From Chrysoperla carnea (taxonomy: Eukaryota > Arthropoda > Insecta > Neuroptera > Chrysopidae): a DNA stretch of 64,000 nt. Where the stretch lies: assembly GCF_905475395.1 (NCBI RefSeq), contig NC_058339.1, positions 78,954,520-79,018,519 of the forward strand, given 5' to 3'. Made by a program: the position numbers and the translations under genes. A model generated the notes under the pieces. The model did no database searches and was not told the DNA's origin. It saw only the letters and a program-made list of their open reading frames with translations. Positions 62,801 through 64,000 of this stretch are shown here, piece by piece (position 1 is the stretch's first letter; each line of letters begins with the position of its first letter).

Positions 62801-63303
62801 ACATACACATGCTCCAGCACCATTTCGTTCTCTGCATTCTGCGTTTGGTCCACAAGGTGATGGGACACATGGAGTAGCGGGAGACCGTTCCGTTGCTATA
62901 AAATGGTTGCTATTAGTTTGTGTCATTTTCTTATCTAATATCTAAAATTAAATAATTGTACACATAATCTTACTTGCTATAGGAGCTAGATTACATTGCG
63001 ATAAAGGATCACCAATGAATCCTTGTATGCAAGTACAAACAACATTGTGATTAATTACTACACATTGTGCATTGATTCCACATGAACCTGGGCAAGGATC
63101 AATGCACCTTTCATTTTGGCATGCTAAATTATTGGAACATTCTGCATTCAAAGTACACTCAGGTCTACAATTTGGTGGAGCACCAATATAATTTGACAAA
63201 CATGAACATGCAGGTTGAGACCCAATAGCTCGGCATTGTGAATTAGGCCCACAAGGAGTTGGTACACAAGGATCTCCAAAATCTTGAGGAGGAAGTGTTG
63301 TAA
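14599..63303 (-). CDS. dpy: dumpy: giant EGF/DPY-module, ZP-domain transmembrane matrix protein (3' part, 78 exons)
   Basis: Spliced gene on the - strand; the start lies outside the window. Most modules follow the pattern PCxPSPCGxN-x-C (EGF), then RPEC-x-DC-x-AC-x-KC-x-DPC (the DPY module, diagnostic of Dumpy), then PGxCGxNAxC-x-NHxPxCxC-x-GDPF-x-C (EGF). The C-terminus is a ZP domain, a GRRRR cleavage site and one membrane helix. Together the resolved exons code for about 11,360 residues, consistent with a giant protein. In Drosophila, Dumpy is an apical extracellular fibre that ties epidermis to cuticle at tendon cells, tracheae and wing; the same role is inferred here. All internal exons are multiples of three, with phase-1 introns. 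No PIGSFEAST-type repeats and no signal peptide were seen in this window. Exon coordinates are given in the sub-entries. Confidence 0.92.
14841..15226 (-). other. dpy: dpy last intron
   Basis: 386-bp intron, donor GTAAAT after codon phase 1, acceptor TTTTTTCAG. It contains a locally GC-richer patch near 14975-15010 that does not match anything I recognise. No coding content. Confidence 0.7.
15227..18646 (-). CDS. dpy: dpy 3.4-kb exon: EGF modules, ZP domain, furin site
   Basis: One exon of 1,140 codons. Residues are counted from 18647, in the exon frame. Residues 1 to about 700 are a chain of short Cys-rich modules of the form EC-x-DSDCP-x-CIN-x-CxNPC ... CGxNAxC-x-NHxxxCxCPxG-x-GNPxxxC. At about 700-770 is a distinctive tandem segment (LKVNEKGYCVCDLERG, IDEKGNCVCPVEHG) and a final EGF pair follows. 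The ZP domain runs from about residue 846 (MTVSCLSDGVQVEI) to about 1085 (coordinates roughly 15395-16112) with the expected conserved cysteines. RRRR at residues 1090-1093 (15369-15380) is a consensus furin-like site. The ZP domain drives polymerisation after cleavage in this family. Confidence 0.93.
18647..19248 (-). other. dpy: dpy intron, 602 bp
   Basis: AT-rich, no exon and no recognisable mobile element ends. Contains a TATCTCTGAAACTATTGG stretch weakly resembling a motif of the 306-bp repeat in the FABP intron, probably a shared low-complexity transposon remnant. Confidence 0.5.
19249..19434 (-). CDS. dpy: dpy exon, single short EGF/DPY-type module (62 codons)
   Basis: Encodes GCKSNSECPGSEACVNGLC then CNCGPNSECRVNNHYPICFC. 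Both borders are phase 1 (donor AAAC|GTAAGT, acceptor TTTACAG). The second half has a CNCGPN start instead of the more usual xxxCGxN spacing, as in two modules of the 3.4-kb exon. Confidence 0.88.
19519..19731 (-). CDS. dpy: dpy exon, single short module (71 codons)
   Basis: Starts with a proline/valine linker (VPKIPVIPAVPE), then CYKNDDCNGDQTCYNERC and CAQGSFCYVENHQPICRC. Donor CCAC|GTAAGT, acceptor TTTACAG, both phase 1. One complete DPY-EGF pair. Confidence 0.88.
19808..19999 (-). CDS. dpy: dpy exon, single short module (64 codons)
   Basis: Encodes a pair ending CGINAQCNGQNHRAHCTC and IGNPHIECSP. Donor CCAA|GTATGT, acceptor TTTTTTCAG, phase 1 at both ends. One of three consecutive one-module exons that precede the ZP exon. 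Confidence 0.88.
20062..20713 (+). mobile_element. Decayed Tigger/pogo-like DNA transposon in a dpy intron
   Basis: The ends are inverted copies: CAGTGAAACTTGATTAAGTG at the left and CACTTAACCAGGTTTCAACT at the right. Sub-terminal text (ATAAGTGAGAAACCTCCATA) is also typical of this group. The element is about 650 bp, so most of the transposase is gone. A clean TA target duplication is not visible, and the exact ends are uncertain by a few bases. Confidence 0.7.
20385..20640 (+). pseudogene. Transposase N-terminus remnant (CENP-B/pogo helix-turn-helix)
   Basis: ATG at 20385 opens MPKRRLKSLSIRAKLKLI, followed by CDEVCAEFNVPKSTRY. This matches the CENP-B N-terminal helix-turn-helix of pogo/Tigger transposases. 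In-frame stops follow directly after STRY and again about 12 codons later, then frame text resumes (RLSEHPELEQSLLTWY, the start of the second CENP-B-type domain). No catalytic DDE region remains, so it cannot be functional. Confidence 0.75.
20733..21320 (-). CDS. dpy: dpy exon, three modules (196 codons)
   Basis: Encodes AECKVDSDCPYDKTCINENC ... CGRGADCRVQQHKAQCHC, then CQYNEDCADHEACDRLNRIC ... VGRDHQPQCSC, then AECRVDEDCPPQFACINKEC ending with LPLRTVMCQCPPD in place of the usual NHxPxCxC. Donor ATCG|GTAAGT, acceptor TTTTTAG, both phase 1. Confidence 0.9.
21407..21604 (-). CDS. dpy: dpy exon, single module (66 codons)
   Basis: Encodes PECTTNSECSNNNACINERC, then a CGTEAIC ... HIPICNCPDGWGGNPQLQC EGF. 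Donor AAAC|GTAAGT, acceptor TTTTTCAG. Phase 1 at both ends. Confidence 0.88.
21605..22867 (-). other. dpy: dpy intron enlarged by a transposon
   Basis: 1,263 bp. About 920 bp of it is the hAT-like element at 21821-22739, listed separately. The rest is plain AT-rich intron. Confidence 0.7.
21821..22739. mobile_element. hAT-like non-autonomous DNA transposon
   Basis: The left end CAGGGCTCAATTTAGC and the right end (reverse complement CAGGTCCCGATTCAGG) are degenerate terminal inverted repeats, each followed by a CCGGGC-type patch and GTCGCC / GAGCGAC text. The 8-bp sequence GAAGCAAA flanks both sides (21813-21820 and 22740-22747), a perfect target duplication of hAT length. No intact transposase frame lies inside. 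It explains the odd GC-rich spot at 22690-22740. Confidence 0.75.
22868..23059 (-). CDS. dpy: dpy exon, single module (64 codons)
   Basis: Encodes GGCETDDECPSNNICLNRNC, then NPCASTAICEANNHKTICHC and LLGDPFVNCYE. Donor GAAG|GTAAGA, acceptor GATTATAG, phase 1 at both ends. Confidence 0.87.
23328..24683 (-). CDS. dpy: dpy exon, multi-module (452 codons)
   Basis: Encodes a chain starting DPCYPSPCGRNTICRTQG. Several EGF and DPY units follow (CTISSDCAKDKACVRNKC, CVINQDCPRTRICLNQKC, CTQDSECTNDKSCINQQC, CRSDSDCPSTESCVNKEC, CLRDEECPYNLACVNERC, CKMDADCPSKLACFSGKC), ending in LPLRTMSCQCLPGF. This exon bridges the two styles: PSPCG-type EGFs as upstream, and short modules as in the 3' part. Donor CCAG|GTATAT; acceptor TTGATAATAG. 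Confidence 0.92.
24766..25095 (-). CDS. dpy: dpy exon, one EGF-DPY-EGF module (110 codons)
   Basis: Linker VKPTPPSD, EGF with CYPSPCGSNARC, DPY unit CLANSDCPMNLACIRNKC, then PGTCGVGAICTVGNHIPICTC and a proline-rich end. Donor AAAG|GTAAAC; acceptor TTTAATTAG; phase 1. Confidence 0.9.
25096..26413 (-). other. dpy: dpy intron, 1.3 kb
   Basis: No module exon found in either orientation. A small CpG-bearing spot (GCGTGCGCGATGCGCGCGC, about 25559) stands out in otherwise AT-rich DNA. TTCTTTTGAGCTTAAA is repeated around 25411 and 25433. No terminal repeats that would name a transposon. Confidence 0.55.
26414..26752 (-). CDS. dpy: dpy exon, one EGF-DPY-EGF module, D-like (113 codons)
   Basis: Linker LIIPPVTQEPLNPC, then PSPCGPYSNC, CVVHDDCQNSLACINQKC and CGINAQCSVVGHVPNCIC. 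The PSPCGPYS text resembles exon type D of the repeated block. Donor CAAA|GTAAGG; acceptor ATTTCTAG. Confidence 0.9.
26829..27128 (-). CDS. dpy: dpy exon, one EGF-DPY-EGF module, B-like (100 codons)
   Basis: Encodes SKCIPSPCGPNSQC, CVSNSECLLNKACVNRKC and CGLNAICHVVNHNAICSC. Position and text fit a diverged copy of exon type B. Donor AAAC|GTAAGA; acceptor ATTATAG. Confidence 0.9.
27204..27509 (-). CDS. dpy: dpy exon, one EGF-DPY-EGF module, C-like (102 codons)
   Basis: Encodes PIETDPCNPSPCGANAEC with the short first EGF (LNGVCSCL) that marks exon type C, then CVLSSDCSREKTCIRNKC and CGQTAECVVINHIPICSC. Donor TTTA|GTATGT; acceptor TTACAG. Confidence 0.9.
27585..28319 (-). CDS. dpy: dpy exons D and E of the most 3' (diverged) block
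   Basis: Exon E 28005-28319 (105 codons) and exon D 27585-27923 (113 codons). With C-like 27204-27509, B-like 26829-27128 and D-like 26414-26752 they form the most downstream version of the repeated block. E, the E-D intron and most of D are almost identical to the array copies although the neighbouring B and C are not, a sign of patchwise homogenisation. Confidence 0.9.
28429..31004 (-). CDS. dpy: dpy older repeat block I (exons E-D'-C-B-A)
   Basis: Transcript order E 30690-31004, D' 29919-30254, C 29546-29848, B 29163-29468, A 28429-29082; lengths 105, 112, 101, 102 and 218 codons. Exon A carries two EGF-DPY-EGF modules joined by the linker NVQEIQSLPQERPTPC; the others carry one each. D' differs clearly from array exon D (PHSICQSYGNGPSCTC in place of PYSECRDIGGTPSCSC). 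The E-D' intron (30255-30689) is 435 bp, longer than the about 80 bp usual here. Related to, but more diverged than, the 36.8-55.9 kb array. Confidence 0.9.
31114..33341 (-). CDS. dpy: dpy older repeat block II (exons E-D-C-B-A)
   Basis: E 33027-33341, D 32607-32945, C 32224-32526, B 31844-32149, A 31114-31767. E and D match the array almost exactly. A is the most diverged of the two-module A exons (linker YIHEMQALPPEKPTPC), and its acceptor side reads VEQAPVE. All borders are GT-AG and phase 1, and the frame is open throughout. Confidence 0.9.
33451..35643 (-). CDS. dpy: dpy older repeat block III (exons E''-D'-C-B-A)
   Basis: E'' 35335-35643 (103 codons, clearly diverged: CTTNAECSQSTACINQKC), D' 34940-35275 (112), C 34567-34869 (101), B 34185-34490 (102), A 33451-34104 (218). 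B and A are nearly identical to both block I and the array, whereas E'' and D' are not. A segment of about 2.3 kb (about 32.6-34.9 kb) matches about 27.6-29.9 kb at an offset of about 5,022 bp. Confidence 0.9.
35644..36087 (-). other. dpy: dpy intron, 444 bp
   Basis: Unique AT-rich intron between block III and the next exon; no module exon and no recognisable element. Confidence 0.6.
36088..36426 (-). CDS. dpy: dpy exon, single module resembling the second half of exon A (113 codons)
   Basis: Encodes METDKLSPCTPSPCGANAVC, CILNSDCPSNRACINQIC and CGPNADCQVVNHLPSCTC, clearly homologous to the second module of exon A, but here as an exon of its own, separated by a 327-bp intron from the first-module exon at 36754-37074. 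Donor GAAC|GTAAGA; acceptor AATTTTAG. Confidence 0.9.
36754..38701 (-). CDS. dpy: dpy array copy 1 (most 3'; half exon A)
   Basis: E 38387-38701, D 37967-38305, C 37584-37886, B 37155-37460, and only the first module of exon A, 36754-37074 (107 codons). The half exon ends in unique sequence, QCIVKA/S, with its own donor AAAA|GTAAGA. It also has a missense change relative to the other copies (SGVSP for SGDSP, base 36990). Confidence 0.93.
38811..41091 (-). CDS. dpy: dpy array copy 2
   Basis: E 40777-41091, D 40357-40695, C 39974-40276, B 39545-39850, A 38811-39464. 639 codons, open frame, phase-1 borders. Carries T at the silent site in the A linker (39130), shared with copies 3 and 4 only. 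Confidence 0.93.
41201..43481 (-). CDS. dpy: dpy array copy 3
   Basis: E 43167-43481, D 42747-43085, C 42364-42666, B 41935-42240, A 41201-41854. Has a silent proline-codon variant in D (GGAGGACTTCC, 42951) shared only with copy 4, and the B-exon variant TTGGATTGCAAGG shared with copies 4 and 5. Confidence 0.93.
43591..45871 (-). CDS. dpy: dpy array copy 4
   Basis: E 45557-45871, D 45137-45475, C 44754-45056, B 44325-44630, A 43591-44244. Shares the D-exon silent variant (45341) with copy 3, the B variant with copies 3 and 5, and the A-linker T with copies 2 and 3. Confidence 0.93.
45981..48261 (-). CDS. dpy: dpy array copy 5
   Basis: E 47947-48261, D 47527-47865, C 47144-47446, B 46715-47020, A 45981-46634. 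Has the B variant of copies 3 and 4 but the A-linker C of copies 6-8. Its D-E intron has T for G near 47892, shared with copies 6 and 8 but not 7. It is therefore transitional between the two halves of the array. Confidence 0.93.
48371..50651 (-). CDS. dpy: dpy array copy 6
   Basis: E 50337-50651, D 49917-50255, C 49534-49836, B 49105-49410, A 48371-49024. Same intronic T variant near 50282 as copies 5 and 8. Frame open, no private coding change noticed. Confidence 0.93.
50761..53041 (-). CDS. dpy: dpy array copy 7
   Basis: E 52727-53041, D 52307-52645, C 51924-52226, B 51495-51800, A 50761-51414. Private silent change next to the C acceptor (GCTTCGGCTG, 52225). Lacks the intronic T variant that flanks it in copies 6 and 8. 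Confidence 0.93.
53151..55431 (-). CDS. dpy: dpy array copy 8
   Basis: E 55117-55431, D 54697-55035, C 54314-54616, B 53885-54190, A 53151-53804. Sizes 315/339/303/306/654 nt. Acceptor and donor examples: A acceptor CATCACAG, A donor CAAT|GTAAGA; C donor CCTG|GTACGT is the weakest donor of the set. Confidence 0.93.
55541..55870 (-). CDS. dpy: dpy exon, second half of exon A at the 5' edge of the array (110 codons)
   Basis: Contains only the second module of exon A (RPTPCVPSPCGANAIC onward). In place of the first module it has unique sequence encoding SPVIQE and its own acceptor TTTTTAACCAG. Identity to the array stops at 55857. It complements the half exon at 36754-37074 on the other edge. 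Confidence 0.92.
55871..58789 (-). other. dpy: dpy intron, 2.9 kb
   Basis: Longest dpy intron in the window. No DPY or EGF exon on either strand. TTTTTTCCCTAGGCTCTTATA-like text occurs twice (about 56287 and 56567). A candidate transposon lies at about 57825-58450. The rest is AT-rich. Confidence 0.65.
57825..58450. mobile_element. Candidate MITE with CAGGGGCGTAGCTA-type ends
   Basis: Left end CAGGGGCGTAGCTACT, right end TTAGCTACGCCTCTA in inverted orientation, about 13 matching bases. No clear target duplication and no coding remnant, so it is only a candidate. Confidence 0.35.
58790..59416 (-). CDS. dpy: dpy exon, two modules (209 codons)
   Basis: Module 1 has CSPSPCGPNSIC, CIVSADCPMTLACLGNKC and CGPNAKCRVVNHNPICSC; module 2 has CVPSPCGPNSQC, CTINPECNSNLACMNQKC and CGPNAQCVVVNHNAVCSC. 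Donor AAAG|GTAAGA, acceptor AATTTCAG. First exon upstream of the long intron, not part of the array. Confidence 0.92.
59480..59794 (-). CDS. dpy: dpy exon, one module, C-like (105 codons)
   Basis: Encodes CSPSPCGSNALC with the short first EGF (DNGACSCQPNYFGDPY), CVTNSECSPNKSCINLRC and CGQAALCNVNNHIPTCSC. The short EGF form is the one seen in exon type C. Donor ATAG|GTAACT; acceptor TTTTTTAG. Confidence 0.92.
   Translation of the reverse strand, partial: NQSAHQHIKILVHRRLVVQMLYAIMVHVLVNQTISAIHIEDVDPNVLPIVNVLQINLVLTCGVLILVLELVAKQPYAMLTIIFQLVVAHQAHLAIHSRHVDHSK
59873..60829 (-). CDS. dpy: dpy exon, three modules (319 codons)
   Basis: Three EGF-DPY-EGF modules opening CEPSPCGANAEC, CSPSPCGPNSIC and CIPSPCGQNSEC, joined by proline- and glutamine-rich linkers (KPKPQQPINPC). 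Donor CAAG|GTAAGT, acceptor TTTAAAG. The open frame extends upstream of the acceptor by chance, but the conserved module boundary and phase 1 place the exon start at 60829. Confidence 0.92.
60894..62483 (-). CDS. dpy: dpy exon, five modules (530 codons)
   Basis: Five EGF-DPY-EGF modules of about 106 residues in one exon, opening CDPSPCGPNSKC, CSPSPCGPNSQC, CDPSPCGSNAVC, CNPSPCGPNSQC and CVPSPCGPNSIC. The third has the short type-C first EGF. The module order (B-, D-, C-, B- and D-like) resembles a block of the array with its introns lost. Donor CCAC|GTAAGT, acceptor CATTACAG. Confidence 0.92.
62563..62895 (-). CDS. dpy: dpy exon, one module (111 codons)
   Basis: Encodes CVPSPCGPNAEC, an unusual DPY unit with a longer first loop (DSNQGCRRECEENKDC, CNALLACIGYKC), and CGTYALCSVENHIPICSC. 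Donor ACAG|GTACAA; acceptor TTTATAG. Confidence 0.9.
62974..63303 (-). CDS. dpy: dpy exon, one module; last exon on the minus strand (110 codons)
   Basis: Encodes CVPTPCGPNSQC, CTLNAECSNNLACQNERC and CGINAQCVVINHNVVCTC. Donor GCAA|GTAAGA, acceptor CTCTTTTAG. Just 81 bp beyond its acceptor, dpy-type coding sequence resumes on the other strand. Confidence 0.92.
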
Positions 63304-63384
63304 CTAAAAGAGTATTTATATAAAAATGTAGAAAGATAGAAAAATATACAATAAAAGTAGAAAATTGAAATATTAAAAATATAG

Positions 63385-63711
63385 CGATACAACCAGTCGA
63401 GGCACCCATTGATCCATGTTCTCCATCACCATGTGGAGCTAATGCAATCTGTAGAGAACGTAATGGAGCTGGATCATGTACTTGTATTTCTGAACATTAT
63501 GGTGATCCTTATACGGGTTGTCGCCCAGAATGCGTAGTTAATAGCGATTGTGATCGGGAAAGAGCATGTGTAAATCATAAATGTACAAATCCATGTCCTG
63601 GTACTTGTGGAATCAACGCTGAATGCAGAGTCATTAATCATGCTCCATCATGCTCCTGTTTATTAGGATATACAGGAAATCCAATTTCTGCTTGTCAACT
63701 TATACCTCCTA
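63385..63711 (+). CDS. dpy: dpy-type exon on the opposite strand, one module (109 codons)
   Basis: Read on the + strand: PVEAPIDPCSPSPCG, CVVNSDCDRERACVNHKC and CGINAECRVINHAPSCSC. Acceptor AAATATAG at 63384, donor CCTA|GTAAGC at 63712, both phase 1 and a length of 327 nt, so it behaves exactly like a normal dpy exon. Its first-EGF text RERNGAGSCTC is the A2 style. It is inverted relative to all 78 other dpy exons. Confidence 0.9.
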
Positions 63712-63812
63712 GTAAGCTCTCTCTTTTTTTCTTTACACTTTTTTTTACTTCTAAAAATTATGTTTTTTATTTTTATTTTTCTATATCTGATGCATGTTAT
63801 TTTTATTATTAG

Positions 63813-64000
63813 TTGAACAAATTCCAATAGACCCATGCCAACCATCACCATGTGGCGCAAATAGTATTTGTCGGGTTGTAAATGAGCACGGCGTTTGCTC
63901 ATGTAAAGTGGGTTATATAGGGGTACCTCCAAATTGTCGACCAGAATGTATGGTTAGCACAGATTGTGCACAAGATAAAACTTGTATTAATCAAAAATGT
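63813..64000 (+). CDS. dpy: dpy-type exon on the opposite strand, cut by the window end
   Basis: Acceptor TTATTATTAG at 63812, then EQIPIDPCQPSPCGANSIC, VGVPPNCRPEC and CMVSTDCAQDKTCINQKC up to the last base. It follows a 101-bp intron after the previous exon, showing that the flipped block has ordinary dpy exon-intron spacing and continues beyond the window. Confidence 0.9.

Noticed and set aside
63663-63932. 89-aa minus-strand open frame near the window end
   Set aside because: It spans an intron of the plus-strand dpy-type exons and is antisense to them. It does not rescue the minus-strand gene across the strand switch.

Overview
The window is insect-like nuclear DNA: AT-rich, with GT-AG introns, transposon remnants and a TATA/TCAGT-type core promoter. 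It holds two gene loci. On the + strand, two tandem four-exon genes encode intracellular lipid-binding proteins of the fatty acid-binding protein (FABP) family, at 3319-3911 and 8033-12556. On the - strand, 14599-63303 is the 3' part of a giant gene that I read as dumpy (dpy). It encodes an extracellular EGF/DPY-module protein that ends in a zona pellucida (ZP) domain, a furin-type RRRR site, one transmembrane helix and a short cytoplasmic tail. The start of dpy is not in the window.

Layout. 1-8032: FABP gene 1 among repeats (four copies of one dispersed element across 1.6-10.5 kb, a long foldback element, a (TA)n tract). 8033-12556: FABP gene 2, whose introns are swollen by a 306-bp tandem repeat, two dispersed-element copies and a foldback element. 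12557-14598: intergenic, between convergent 3' ends, with a strong hairpin just past the dpy stop. 14599-25095: dpy C-terminal exons, with introns carrying a decayed Tigger/pogo-like element and a hAT-like element with 8-bp target duplications. 25096-36426: diverged, mosaic copies of a five-exon dpy block. 36773-55857: an almost identical tandem array of that block, period 2390 bp, about eight copies, each adding 639 codons. 55871-58789: a long intron. 58790-63303: single-copy dpy exons. 63385-64000: two further dpy-type exons that lie on the OPPOSITE (+) strand.

I resolved 78 minus-strand dpy exons with a combined coding capacity of about 11,360 codons. Every internal exon has a length divisible by three and is bounded by phase-1 introns, so whole exons or whole blocks can be added without breaking the frame. 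This fits the expansion into the 19-kb array. The two observations most worth checking are the homogenised 2.39-kb coding array and the strand switch at 63304-63384, which is either a real inversion or an assembly error. Function is read from family knowledge (Dumpy is a giant apical matrix protein that anchors epidermis to cuticle). I ran no database search.
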